64,000 nt of DNA from Paraconiothyrium sp. Pb-2020 (lineage: Eukaryota; Ascomycota; Dothideomycetes; Pleosporales; Didymosphaeriaceae): NCBI GenBank assembly GCA_022419385.1, contig JAJUBI010000003.1, forward strand, positions 186,001 to 250,000, in the 5' to 3' direction. Of this stretch, positions 20,196-32,063 are shown piece after piece; the stretch's first letter is position 1; every line of letters starts with the position of its first letter. A program made the position numbers and the translations under genes. The notes beneath the pieces are model-generated. The model did not search any database. It saw only the letters and a program-made list of their open reading frames with translations, and was not told where the DNA came from.

Positions 20196-22311
20196 ATGCA
20201 AGGTAAGGCGGTGCCAACAATTGCGCATCGCGCAGCCTTTCTCAGAGCTGTGGTAGCTAACCTTACGCCTCGCAGCGCTTGCCCTCCCCGCAGCGGCCGC
20301 AGGCCTCGCCTACCTCAACGGCCGCTACTCACTATCCTACGATTACGGCCTCCTCTCCTCCTTGATTTCTGGGCAACTCAGAGCTCGTCTGGCCGAACAC
20401 AACGATACACTCAACCTGTTCTATCTTCTCGAAACGCAAGCCAAATCGTCGAATCGCCACCGCCCTTGGATCATATCAGGAGAGTCTGGTGACAAGTGGA
20501 GCTATGCTGAGGCCTACGAGATTGTCCTGAAATACGGAACATGGCTAAAGAGCAAAGGCGTGCAGAAGGAGGAGGTCGTTGCGATGGACTTTGTGAACAG
20601 CGAGGTGTTTATATGGGTGTGGTTCGGCTTGTGGAGTATCGGCGCGAAACCAGCCTTCATCAACTATAATCTCACAGGCACTCCGTTGTTTCATACCGTG
20701 AGGACGAGTACCGCGCGTCTTGTTCTTGTGGATAAGAATGGGCACGACAAGTTTCAAGAGAGCACAATGGCGGAACACGGTTTCGCGTCGGTGCCAGCTA
20801 CCGCTGGACAACAGGACAACCTAGCTATATACGGATTCGAGAACGACACGAGCCAGATACCACAAAAGATTCAGAAGCAGGCTAGCAAGACTGCATCACC
20901 GAATGATTCTAAGGACAACACGTCCGACCCACAGACCCGAAGGCTCGAAGTCGTCTTCTTCGACAAGCGTCTTGAAAATTATATCCTCTCTCTTCAGCCG
21001 ACACGTGTTCCAGACTCCGAACGCGGCAACCAACAATTGAACAGCATGGCTATGTTGATCTACACGTCAGGAACGACAGGTCTCCCCAAAGCCGCCATCA
21101 TGTCCTGGAGTAAAGCCTACGTTGGCGCCAAGTTCATTCAGAGCTGGATGGGTATTAAATCTACAGACATACTGTACACATCAATGCCTCTCTATCATAG
21201 CTCTGCTTCGGTGCTTGGCATTGGCCCTATGCTACGCGGCGGAGGCGCCATTTGCATATCACAACGCTTTTCTCATAAAACCTTCTGGCCTGAGGTCAGA
21301 GCCTCGAAGGCTACGATCATCCAGTACGTCGGCGAAACATGTCGCTACCTCTACTCTGCACCTCCTTCACCTCTCGACAAACAGCACCATGTACGCGCAG
21401 CGTTCGGAAATGGACTGCGACCGGATGTGTGGGATGCTTTCAAAGAACGCTTCGGCATCGAGACCGTCTACGAGTTCTACAGTGCGACCGAGGCTCCAAG
21501 TGGCTTATTCAACAAATCGACAAACGGCTTCAGCGCCGGAGCTTTCGCGCGCAACGGCAGGCTGGCAGATCTCCTCATGGGCGCCTCCCTCCCGGTGGTC
21601 CGCATAAATCCCGACTCGTCACCCCCAGAACCGCTGCGCGACCCCAAAACCGGTCTCTGCCAGGTCTGCGACTGGAACGAGGCAGGCGAGCTCCTCTTCA
21701 AGCTCGATGCAGCGAACGTATCGCAAAAGTTCCAGGGATATTGGGGCAACTCGAAAGCCACGACGTCCAAAATCCTGCGCGATGTGCGCACCAAAGGCGA
21801 CGCGTACTTCCGCTCCGGCGACCTCATTAGGCGGGACAGGGAGGGGCGATGGTACTTCATCGACCGCATTGGCGACACCTTCCGCTGGAAAGCCGAGAAC
21901 GTCTCGACAGCCGAAGTTGCAGACGTACTAGGCAAGCATCCCGATATCGAGGAAGCAAACGTATATGGTGTGCAAGTCCCGCACCATGATGGGCGCGCGG
22001 GCTGCGCTGCTGTCATCCTCAAATCAGGCACCACCTCGCCTTCCGCTGCGACGTTGAAGTCTATCGCAGAACACGTGCGCGAGAATCTTCCGGCTTTTGC
22101 AGTGCCGCTGTGGCTTAGGGTCACGAAGCAGATGCATACTACGGGCACGAATAAGCAGCAGAAGCACCTTTTTCAGAAGGATGGGATCAATGCGAGGGCG
22201 GTGGGGAAGCGGGGCGATGTGTTGTTTTGGCTGGATCCTGAGACGAAGACGTATGAACGGTTTGGGGGAAAGCAGCTGAAGAGAATTCAAAGTAAAGAGG
22301 TGAGGCTTTGA
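20196..22311 (+). CDS. FAT1/FATP-like very-long-chain acyl-CoA synthetase
   Basis: The model has a 7-bp first exon (20196-20202), a 73-bp intron and exon 2 at 20276-22311, giving 680 residues. Without that exon there is no ATG ahead of the conserved start region (AALPA-like hydrophobic segment, then YLNGRYSLSYDYGLL), so the tiny exon is well motivated. Features: an N-terminal hydrophobic segment, the AMP-binding P-loop YTSGTTGLPKAA near residue 265, YEFYSATE near 400, and FRSGDLIRRD with FIDRIGDTFRWKAENV in the C-terminal FATP/VLACS signature. The family activates long or very long fatty acids and can couple this to uptake; in fungi it is found at peroxisomes and lipid bodies. The tail VRL is not a good PTS1. 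Cluster membership is uncertain. Confidence 0.88.
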
Positions 22312-23011
22312 TATTCTTTGGATTAGGGCGGAGTAATAAGGCGCTTTCCTTGGAGATACCATGTGGAGTCTGATGAATATACGATGTTTGGAAGGCACAA
22401 TTATACAAATAGCAGATCTCTCAAAAGGATGTCTTGTGGAAGACGGGCGTCGATGCGCATACAGGATGCACTCCCGGTAGCTGGTTCGCGAAAGAAAGAT
22501 GGCCGAGCGCGTCCAGGCACGATTGCGGCGTTGAGCTGAAGTCTCTCAGCCCTCGGACTCGGCCCCCGCAATGTGTTTGAACCACGGCCTCGCGATGCCT
22601 CAGCCTTGCCGAACCCGTAAAACACAATAAGAGTCACGACCTGTATCTTTCTTCCCGGATGTTCCTCCTATCCCTCAATTCGAGCCCATCCGGAACGTCG
22701 CACTGTCACCCTGTCAAGCATGTTCAAGCGCATCAACTTGAATCGTCTCTTAACTTGATTAGTACGATCTCGCCGTCTTATATGGCCTCACTCGCTGTGC
22801 ACATTAGTGTGTTTTATTACAAGCACGAAGCCGTCCTTGCTTAGAGGTACATATTTCAACATTTATTGCCGGAGAACGCTGCCCCTGCTCGGAGTGGCAC
22901 GTAAATATAAGCGGCGTGCGCACGAACGTAATATAATACCTGAGATGAAATTCCTTCCTAGGCACTTCTACTGACGTAGAGACTACGTTTCCGATTTCTT
23001 TGTACTTCAAA
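22312..23011. other. Intergenic, 700 bp
   Basis: Region between the convergent FAT1-like and asparaginase genes. Nothing recognisable is seen. Confidence 0.5.
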
Positions 23012-24052
23012 TTACGCTGCCTTCTTAAGAGAAAACACGTGAGAAGTCATTCCTGTAACAACTCCCATCGTGTTTCGGATCACAGGGGTATGCCAAATTT
23101 GCAAGCTCTTTCTTGTTTCCTCCGAGCCGACTTTTAGCTGTGTCAGGATCTCCATCACGGCGGCATACAAGATATCGATATTTCCATCCTCGATCTTCAC
23201 CGCTATGCCAACTCCGCCAGTGGGTAGTCCTAGACTCCTTGTGTATTCCGACTCTCTAATTCCCACGCCGTAACATCCATCAGCACCCAGCTTCCCTATT
23301 AGCAAGTTTCCATATGTACTGATTAATTCTGTGCAAAATCTCCCTTCGCCACCCACCATCTCGGGATGCGCACACATAGCCTCAAAGACTCGCTTCATGT
23401 TCTGCTCTCGTTCGCTCTTCGCATCTCCAGCTGCGTCCGCGAAACGCGCGTACATCGTCGCCATCCCGCTCAACGGCATCGCTGGTGCAGGAAGGTTGCA
23501 CCCATCGATTGCCCATTTCACATTCGCTGAATCCAGGCCCGATATGTCCTCCACCACTCTCTTTACGACCTTTTGCATTTGATGTTGTTGGAGATGGTAG
23601 CCAGCAAACCCAGCACCCAACGCTTTGGCGCCTCCCAACATCCCTGCATGCTTCCCCGAGCAGTTGTTACATATCGGCCCAGGCGTGAAGTCGCGTTTGA
23701 TCCAATCCTTGTTCACAGCCATACTGAGTGAAGGGTGCCCTCCGCATTGCATGTCAGACTCATTCGAACTGATTGCGTTCAACATAGCGGCCGCACGGTG
23801 TATATGTCTAGGTTCAGAACTGTGGGATGCGCTCATAAGGGCGAGATCGGCGTCTGAGTAAGTACTGGCGCCATTGCAGGCTTCTAGAATGGCAACGGTT
23901 TGCGCGGGTTTCGCGGCGGACCGGAGAAGGGTTGTTCGGGTCGGAACACCCACAGAGTAGAGTAGGTTGCCGGTAGAGTGCACCACTGCTGCGTGAACGA
24001 GATGGGTGGATTCTGTGACAGGCCCTCGACTGGTCCGAACGTGATCCGACAT
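23012..24052 (-). CDS. L-asparaginase II family (Rhizobium/ReAV-type)
   Basis: Single exon, 346 residues, ATG at 24052 with an in-frame stop shortly upstream. It matches the Asparaginase_II family typified by the Rhizobium etli enzyme, not the common NtA-type fold. The key positions are all visible: RSAAKPAQ with the Ser-Lys pair, SASHSSEP with the second Ser, PICNNCSGKHAGML (Cys and Lys of the metal site) and IDGCNLPAPAMPL (the second Cys). The enzyme should hydrolyse asparagine to aspartate and ammonia in the cytosol; no signal peptide or PTS1 is seen. It lies just beyond the acyl-CoA cluster and is transcribed toward it. A role in the cluster is not supported. Confidence 0.93.
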   Translation of the reverse strand: MSDHVRTSRGPVTESTHLVHAAVVHSTGNLLYSVGVPTRTTLLRSAAKPAQTVAILEACNGASTYSDADLALMSASHSSEPRHIHRAAAMLNAISSNESDMQCGGHPSLSMAVNKDWIKRDFTPGPICNNCSGKHAGMLGGAKALGAGFAGYHLQQHQMQKVVKRVVEDISGLDSANVKWAIDGCNLPAPAMPLSGMATMYARFADAAGDAKSEREQNMKRVFEAMCAHPEMVGGEGRFCTELISTYGNLLIGKLGADGCYGVGIRESEYTRSLGLPTGGVGIAVKIEDGNIDILYAAVMEILTQLKVGSEETRKSLQIWHTPVIRNTMGVVTGMTSHVFSLKKAA

Positions 24053-24555
24053 TTGTCCGTGAAGGCCGATGTTGTCGGCGGTAGAACGTATCTACTAATA
24101 GTCAAGAGTACGTAGACACTGCCCGTATATATACTTAGCTTGCGAACATCTTCACAAAAATTCTGTGCTGGAATATTTTCTTGTCATTAGTAGGGCGTGT
24201 CTCTTAGCCTGTGGCTCTAATGGAACCGTGCCCCACGCTATTACAATGTTGCGCATCTAGCCAATCCGTAACATCATCTCGCTGAGGTTCAACCGCGTTC
24301 TCCCAATACGTCGTATAGCTGTACCCTATTCGATGAAACGCGCTGAAGTGGCTCCTCTGCGAAGCGCTCCGTCCACAAGCCGACACGGATTCACCTCACA
24401 CGGATCAAATCGTTCGCTTGCTCATATCCTGGAAGCATTTGAATGTAAGAAGCACCCTCTACACTAGACAGTGGTGTTGTGTCAAGATATCATGGACCTG
24501 GCTGTCTTCAACAGTAAAAGGGAAATCGTTACGAACAGTCTCAAGAGCTACCGGA
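24053..24555. other. Intergenic, 503 bp
   Basis: Upstream region of the asparaginase gene and 3' flank of the HET gene. No feature is recognised. Confidence 0.5.
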
Positions 24556-26572
24556 CTAGTATATCTTCGCCAATGTTCCTGGAACGTCCAAAGTGATGTA
24601 CTTCCCAGGCATGAATCCCGCACCAACGCGCTTATACATCTTCTCTCCTCGATCTGTGAGCGTTCTCTCTGCTGCTACAAGAAGAACATAGTGTGTCTTG
24701 TCCTTCAGGGACTCCTCCATCCTAGATCTTGCCACTATGACACATTGCGTTCGTTGTCCGTCGGACGCCGTTCTCTCGATGTCGTACGTGAGAAGGACCT
24801 CGTCTTTCGATCTTCCAGCCAGATTAAAATCTCGTACCACCGCTCTCAAAGCCATCTCGAGATGGTGAGGGGCTGACTGCGTTCCATAATAACCATCATC
24901 GTCGCGTGTCCATGGGGGCGAGATTTCATCCTTCTCCCAGTCTGCCGATCGCCACGGTGGGTCTGTGTACTCAATCCCACCGGTATAGGCCATCCACGAC
25001 CAGCTCGGCACTCGAATGTTTCTCTCAGAAGGGAAGTTTATGAGCCGCATGACTCCTCCTTTCGCATTGTTGCTGTCATCAACACTGCGCTTCCACAGCA
25101 GGCTCCGATGAAAGAGCCCTCCATCGGGCCCGTCGTCGAAGATCCCGTAGCCTCCCCTTGTATTGTAGGCAAGCTGAAGCCGTTTTTCTATCCCTGCAAT
25201 AGCAAACGGTCGGTCATCATCTCGGGTGAATTTAAGTCGTGAATATCTGTGGTACAGGTCCTGGAAGTACGATATCTTAAGTGCACGAGATTCTGTGCGC
25301 ATAGCTTTCGTGGGGAAGTTTGGATCTCCAAGAAAATCTGCCATAGCACTATATCGATACGTTCAGTGTGTGCACAGTGGGTGCGATCTTCGATGGACTT
25401 ACTTGTGCATCTTTGCCAATGTTTCGCAACGTATTCCGCTCCCACACTCAAAGTACGTCTGAGCCTCCGTGAAGTAGATGGTGCGACGTGCCAGAGCGCG
25501 TTCCTGGAGCACCCATCCCCTTTGATTCAGAGAGCCCTCCAAGACGTCCTTTGTAAAGTTGTCTATAGACTCACATATGTAGTATGCGGTGCCGCCTGGC
25601 CCAGTGAGAGTGACATAGCTCGAAGGTGGACGGGTCTTTAGAAAACCATCGTGCTGATTCCGGGCTCGGCTCGCTGCAAAAACACAATATGCTCTGCTAT
25701 ACACATCTTCCATTTTCTTCGCTTCGTCGCTGAAGTCGCCGTCTTTGCCTTGAATGATGCATATAGAGTCTATCCACAGGTAACGAACTCCAAGCGCACG
25801 CGTGCTGTCGATAGTGTCTTTGAAGGTAGCAGGGAGTTCTTCGTAAGGGATGCGAAGTTTAAGGCTCTCAATGTCGCGCTTGAGTCCACTCTTGTCTGTT
25901 CGCACGGTGTTGAAAGGCGGGTATAGGCTGGTATCCCCCCAGGGGTGCGAAAGTGCAATGTATCGATGATCTGATGGTTCTTCTTCAATCGTCTCTATTA
26001 AGCGTACTTGAGGGCTTGAAACTGTCCCTACGTCTATGAGTCTTGTAGGGAACGTCTTGTCTGTTCCAACACTGCAATCTCGGTGGTTCATATCGCAATC
26101 TCTAAGCCAAGACTTCAGAACCTCAAAGAAGGTCTTCGAACCTGGTTCTGGTAGTTTTGGAAAACCAAGCTGAAGCGGTGGAGGGGGTTTCAAATCTGTG
26201 TCATTCGTTCAGTAATCGTGCCTATACAGCAGGGAGGTATTTACCAGGTCCGCGGAATATCGACAGAACCGGTAATGGATTAGAAGTAATCACCAGTTTT
26301 GAATGTTGGCGTTCGAATCGAATTCGTGGGCCTTGTGCGCCTGATACGAGCTTGGAGGCCTTGTGCATAAGCCGACACAACGCGCAAGACTCCGAGCGCT
26401 CTTGCAGAGCCGTTACATCATCTTCGTGAGCAAAGCCCCCGGCAAGGAAATTTAGTTTACGGCATCGAGTGCAGATCTCCGAGGATCCCGTAGGCCAGAC
26501 CTCTGCATGTTCAACAAGAGCAGCGACCGTTTCACTGAAATGGTTGTCGATCGGGAATTCCCATCCTTTGAG
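24556..26572 (-). CDS. HET-domain (heterokaryon incompatibility) protein, 5' end uncertain
   Basis: Supported minus-strand exons are 26572-26245, 26195-25403 and 25348-24556, with introns of 49 and 54 bp; about 637 residues are visible. A start codon was not found in frame with the first exon, so a further 5' exon is likely beyond 26572. N-terminal features include a CxxC pair (ICTRC) and a later CALC. The HET domain has the three usual motifs: YIALSHPWGD, then ALGVRYLWIDSICIIQ, and RGWVLQERAL. HET proteins trigger non-self recognition and cell death in filamentous fungi. This gene begins a run of minus-strand accessory genes with two kinase-like genes next to it. Confidence 0.85.
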
Positions 26573-27065
26573 CTATTACCTTTCCTTAGGAGTGTCGATA
26601 ATGAGGGTACAGTAAAAACTTACGGGCTACAATTATGGTTAGAGATCGCGATGTCAGTGCGAACAGCTAATGCATGTAGCTGTAGGTACATACCGGCTAT
26701 GAACCTTAGTCACTTCCTGTAAAATTTTGTTGTCTAAAACTCACCAGCTATTTCGCAAATCGCCACGGTCAGTTGTTGCGACACGAGGAAAATTATGCAT
26801 CTTAGCCAAGAGAAGAGCAGTCGCATTGGCTCGCAACTTTACGCCCCACTGCGAGGGTGTTATTTGCCAGCTAGAACACTTACACTCTGGATGGTTAGGT
26901 CAATATATCTCTCGAAGCTCGAAGTTTAGTCGAATGTGAGATTGACGTACGTACTGTCACGAGTTAGTCTGTTTATCACCATTAGAAGGCTAAGTTAGGC
27001 CTACATCCTGTAATGGCAACGCCCTCTTCAGCGACCATATAAGAGTGAATACCCTGCTGGCTGAC
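26573..27065. other. Intergenic, 493 bp
   Basis: Probably holds the missing 5' exon and promoter of the HET gene and the 3' end of the kinase-like gene. A good donor-like GTAAGTTTTT lies just upstream on the minus strand, but no exon with matching phase and an ATG could be fixed. Confidence 0.4.
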
Positions 27066-29044
27066 TTACGGCCTATCGAGAGTCAGAATATGCAAAAATA
27101 CGTCCAGCCTACTAACTTTGTGATTCCGTCCATGGATGCCCGTCAATGGCGCATTTGGTAGGTCGTTCCCAATTGGTAACAAAGCCCTGTTGGGTCGTAG
27201 AGCTAAATCCTCCGAAAGGACACTAGTAACGCCTAATGGCGGTCCAATGTTACTGCGGTTGTGACCTGTTAGCACATATTCGGGCTCACTGACCTTGATT
27301 CTGTTGCGTATTTCCCCCAAAGCATCTCGAAAATCGATTGCTTTAGCCCGGTATCTTGTGATGGAGTTTGGATCTACAGGTTGTTGAAACAGTCGACCAG
27401 CTATCAGCGAGCTCGCTGAGTCCGGTGGCAGGCTGACGACCAGCAATCTGTCCTGTATGAGCTCCAGCAAGTCCCTAAGGGCTGACTCCTGAGTGCATTC
27501 GGGATCTTTCGTACGGATATGCTCCATCCACCGAAGCACGACTGAACGGACTGTATGCTCCGGCTGTTGTCCCACTGTTTGGGTCTCATAATATTGACCT
27601 TGATTTTTATCAATTTCTTCAAGGAACTCAGTCAATGAAGCATTGCCATAGAGCAGCCAAATGAGGTATTCCAATGCAATGCAGCCCATTGACCAGACAT
27701 CAAAAAGACGTGACTGCACACCACCAGCTTCTGGTGGCTCGTATCGTCGTGTGCCGAACATCGTGCTCGTGATTTTGCCTCTTAGGTTGGTCTCGACGAT
27801 ATGTTTCTTCGCGAGACCCATATCAGCAATGCGGAACACGCCATATTTCTGTCCAGCATCTGAGAAGACCAAGATGTTTTCCGGTTTCAAATCGCCATGG
27901 CGCATAGAGGCTTTGTGCACAGTCTCTGGTCCATCCATCATTACATCGTCTGCGTCTTGTACTTCGATGAAAGGTACGCTAGAACCCGATGATTCCGGTT
28001 GAGGCTCTCTGAGAATTGGATCCACCTGGAATGAGGAGCTCTTGTCCATGTTGTGGAGCTTGTGGAGTGCTTCCGCAATGCCATGTAACTGGTCAATGGC
28101 GTGGCGGACCAGTTCGGCGGTTAGAGGCTTATTTGAAGTGCGGTTCCAAAAGGCGCGGAGGTTGTCACCATCAGCCCAGGGGAACATGAAGTACCGGCCA
28201 TCTCCTCTTCGAATGGCTGCAATGCAAGGTGTAATGTGAGGGTGGTTGAGCTGATTAATCTCTCTCAAAGAGACCGCCTCCCTTTCCCATGCACTGTCTA
28301 CGCTGGTCTGCTCATTGCCAGCGGAGATCTTGATTTCCTTTACAGCCACCTTCTCAAACGATCAGCAAACGCGAAGCTTACTAGGCTAAAGCTTACAGTG
28401 AGAAATTGTTGATCTTCCTGGTGGTCCTTGTGGAATCGGGCCCTGTACACCGCCCCAAAGCCGCCTACCTTGGGCAGAGCTGACGACTTCATGGTGAATG
28501 GAAAAATAACATTGGGTTTCAAGTCGTAATCGTACTTCCCTCGAGTGAAGACAGGTACTAGGAATTTCCACTGATGGTCGTAGAAGTGTTGCAGCCGCAC
28601 CGGAAACCAGATACTTGGAGGGAAGCTGAGAGGGGTAACCCTCGGATCTAACTCTTCGACAGGAAGTTCATCATCCCCGAACTTCACCTTGTGAAAACTC
28701 GCCATCGCCATGAGTGTTTCCACATCGTCAAGCGCGCAGTACAGGGTAATAGCATAGATCTTTTTAGCGTGGTGATAAATCCAGTCTGAGAAGTCTTCCA
28801 GGGTTTTGTCGTCCAATGGCGCGCCTCTACTTAAAGAGACTCGGTGGCGATCGTACCTTTGTAGCTCTTCAACGATCGCGGTCTTCTTAATGATACCGTT
28901 TATCTTGCCTTCTGGAAGATAAAGGACTGGCGCACCTGCGGACTCGAGGCTGGATGTTCCATGACAGAATGAATCCAGTATTTGGGTCGCAAGGGTATCC
29001 TTCGCCGGCAGAGCGCTGTTCAATTCGCAGAGGAGGTTATCCAT
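27066..29044 (-). CDS. Kinase-like protein with uncharacterised N-terminal region, copy 1
   Basis: Exons 29044-28397 and 28352-27066 (44-bp intron) give 644 residues; an in-frame ATG at 29191 would add 49 non-conserved-looking residues. The N-terminal 190 residues contain the pattern LQHFYDHQWKFLVPVF, which recurs in the neighbouring gene. The kinase domain has a glycine loop VGGFGAVYRARF, the beta3 lysine in VAVKEI, a catalytic loop RHGDLKPEN (HGD instead of HRD), and DMG in place of DFG, followed by a TMFGTRRYEPPE activation end. Activity is therefore uncertain. The C-terminal 150 residues have no recognised domain. Tandem arrangement with the next kinase and a HET gene suggests a role in non-self or stress signalling; this is inference. 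Confidence 0.85.
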
Positions 29045-29613
29045 CTGGTGTTCGGACGTAAGGCTCTCGGCTTTGGTCTCGGTCCTCCTAATGTATGCAA
29101 CGCCTCTCACAGAGCCGCATGCGACCCCACCACACGGCCCAGAAAGGTTCGCCAAACTAGCGAATGAGATGATGACACGTAGAGTAATCATACTGTATCA
29201 CTGTAGATCCACGGACTAAATATAGCACCCTGTCATTCAATCCATGTAGTCCCACCGGTTCGTGCTCGGTTCACATTGCCCAGAACGTCCAGATGTGGTC
29301 GCTATCGAGTCGCCTTGAATTGCAGAACTTCTCTCTCTGCTCTCACTTCGATATTCTTCTATTCGGATATTCACAGCTGTTGCAGACATATCAGTATACG
29401 CGTCTAAGTTCATTTATGGTTTGTCTATCAAGGGTCGACGTCGACGCGAACAACGGCAGAAAGCATTCCAGAACGAGAATAGCCTCCGAGGAGGTCACAA
29501 AAAGGAATCATGATCTAGCCCAAATTGTATACTCGAGGCGATTCGTGATAATAGGCTATCAATCAGTCGGCTCGCGCCGCACATTGACAGGCTGGTAAAA
29601 GCCTTAGATCCTC
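29045..29613. other. Intergenic, 569 bp
   Basis: Upstream region of the first kinase-like gene, which may include extra 5' coding sequence up to 29191. No other feature is seen. Confidence 0.45.
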
Positions 29614-32063
29614 TCAGTAGTCGTGCCGTGTGTCAAAGTGGACTTGTGTTCTGGATCCCTCGTTGGATCCCTTCAACACCTTAGTTGAGGCAGAAAGCGC
29701 TCTCCCTCGGCTGGATTTGGTAATACTGCGCCATGGCCGGCCGATGTTGGCGTAGCCAGGATCAGTGACACAATCCCGGAGCACGACTTTGAGCTTCTTG
29801 AGCACCCTACCACAAGAGTAACGTTGACTTTCATCGACATGCAACATATTGTTTTCGATCAAATACAGTATTTCGTGGACTGCTTCACTACATCGTGGGT
29901 GCGCATGAAGAGTGTCGATGAACTATGGAAGATGATTAGACCAGAAACCGGATGAAGACGACGACCGTACTCACCTGAACAACTTTCTTCTTTGGGACCG
30001 GTCGGAATTGGTTAGAATTAGGTAGCTTTTCAGCAGGAGGAGTCTTTTCAGCATGAGGAAGCTTTTCAGCATGAGGAAGCTTTTCAGCATCGAAGAAAAT
30101 ATCCTCTTCAAATGGAGAAAACGGGTTCTCGGAGACTCTATGATTCGCAAACTCGTCCAACAGATCGGCACCGCCGAGCATCCATGTGATGAATTCGAGG
30201 AAAACGCAACCGAGAGACCATATATCGTAGGACTGACGAATGTGTTTGGGTGGAAAATCGCATTCTGGAGCACGGTATGTCATAGTAACCGCAACTTCCT
30301 CCTTTCTCGTTCGGCTGAATTGTGAGTTCAACTCCGCTTCACCGAAATCGGACAACTTCAGTGTCCCGCTTAGTGCACTGCCCGACTGATCGCTGTCCTT
30401 GTACCACAGAATATTTCGAGGACAGATATCACCATGTCGACCGAACTTTTCCTCTTCGACGAACTTTCCATTGAGCGGGTTCTCTAAAGTCCCTACGTTG
30501 GCCCATGTAGGACTATCAGGCATAATCATGGCGCCATTAGATTGGACCGAGTCTGAGCGTAGCCTTTGAGGTACCGGAAACGCAGTGCTGACATGGTCCA
30601 CCGCTTCTCCTTGGTAGTGTAATTCTCGGAACGTGAGTGTAAGGCGCCTATGAAGCTGTTTCAAGCCATCGGCGATGCCAACCCACTGGTTCAGCATCCA
30701 GACAATATTCGCTTGGTCAAAGAATGGGTGTCGATGTTGTTTCCTCCAGTAATCAAACAAATGGCCTTCTGCTTGGTGGAAAATCAAATGAAAAGTGTTC
30801 CGCTGCTCATAGGTTGCCAGAAGAGAAACAACATGGGGATGTTGCTTAGCACCGCTGAACTTTTTTAGGATCTTGACCTCTTTCTTGAACAACTGTCTGT
30901 CGCTCGCGTTCAATTGTTTGATCGCAAACCCTCGTTCACAAAGCACCTCGTCAGGAAAATTGTGGTGATCTTTGTGTATATGAACGGTGAAGACTCTGCC
31001 TGACCCGCCATAATACTCAGATTCGTCTTTCGGGACGTCTGAAGAGATAAAAGGTAGGATGTGTTGCCTGTGGAGGACATAATGCTTTGCTGTATCATCC
31101 CCACTTTGCGAGAAATAAGGCGCTAGGAAGATCCATTGTTGCGTCTCGAAGTGGTGGAGATTCATTGGTTGCCACTTTGGGGTGTCGAAGCAAGGAAGAC
31201 GTTGCCCAAAAGCTTCCCCACGGGAATTCATACGGCGAAGAGTAGGTCTTCCGGGAGTCCCAGCGTTGACCAACGGTAGGAAGAGATCACTAACGTTCTC
31301 GCGAATGAAATCGATGATCGCCTCGGTCCTATCAGCCAGAACTAGCAGGGCGAATATCTTATGATAAGATTTCACCTTTTCGCGACCATTGTCGAGAATG
31401 ACCTTTCTTGAACAGATTGCTTTAGTGTATCGTTCTATAGAGATAGGGCTATAGCCGGGTAACTTCTTCGTAAGCTCTCGTTTCACCGTATCGAAGTTGA
31501 TAAGGCGGTATAGTTCCCCTTTGGGAAGGAATCTCGAGGCTTCGTTTGCGCTACAAGCACAGATTTGTTGTGCATCCAGTATGGCTGATTGAAGTTCGTG
31601 GTTGGAATCGTCATGTTCGATGGGCCCCCGGAAGTTCTCATCCTCAAAACTAGCACATGATGCTTCCGCGCTCGGTAGGGCAAGATGTTTCTGGTGTTGT
31701 TGGTCGCCAGCGTCAGAAATCACACTCAGGTCAGACACCTCGCCTTTTCCGAGCTGAGGAGGACCAAATCCAGACGTATAAGGGCGTGAGGAAGAGACTT
31801 CGCCCTGGTCTAGAGGGGAGTCGCAGGGGGTGTCCTTGGAAGGAACATCAGCCACCCGTGCCTTCTTTTACTAGCTAGTGACCACTTACGATAGATCCTA
31901 TATCTTCATCAAACTCATCCCGAAGCATACCACGGGTCAAACTTTCCAGCGGCGTCTCTGGCCCCGTTTCATATTCCGTGATCTGTCCCCACTGATACTG
32001 CGTTGGTGAACGTGGCAAGTTCCGCTCCTGGTGCCCGCAGTCCGTGTCCGACTCTGACGCCAT
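29614..32063 (-). CDS. Kinase-like protein with uncharacterised N-terminal region, copy 2
   Basis: Exons 32063-31890, 31834-29975 and 29922-29614 (introns 55 and 52 bp) give 780 residues. The N-terminal half has LHHFETQQWIFLAPYF, clearly related to the motif in copy 1. The kinase domain shows a glycine loop YGGSGRVF, FAIKQL with the beta3 lysine, the catalytic loop RHGDICPRN, an intact DFG and MTYRAPE. After the kinase there is an 18-bp in-frame tandem repeat encoding AEKLPH-like units. The last exon carries a short region with FIDTLHAHP. The first exon is acidic and probably disordered. It is a diverged paralog of the neighbouring gene rather than a recent copy. Substrate unknown. Confidence 0.85.
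30022..30096 (-). repeat. 18-bp in-frame tandem repeat in kinase-like gene
   Basis: Units of about 18 bp encode EKLPHA, EKLPHA, EKTPPA and EKLPNS. Two adjacent units are nearly identical, so the repeat number may vary between strains. Confidence 0.7.

Noticed and set aside
21477..22148. 223-codon minus-strand frame opposite the FAT1-like gene
   Set aside because: Antisense shadow of a gene whose motifs are all on the plus strand.
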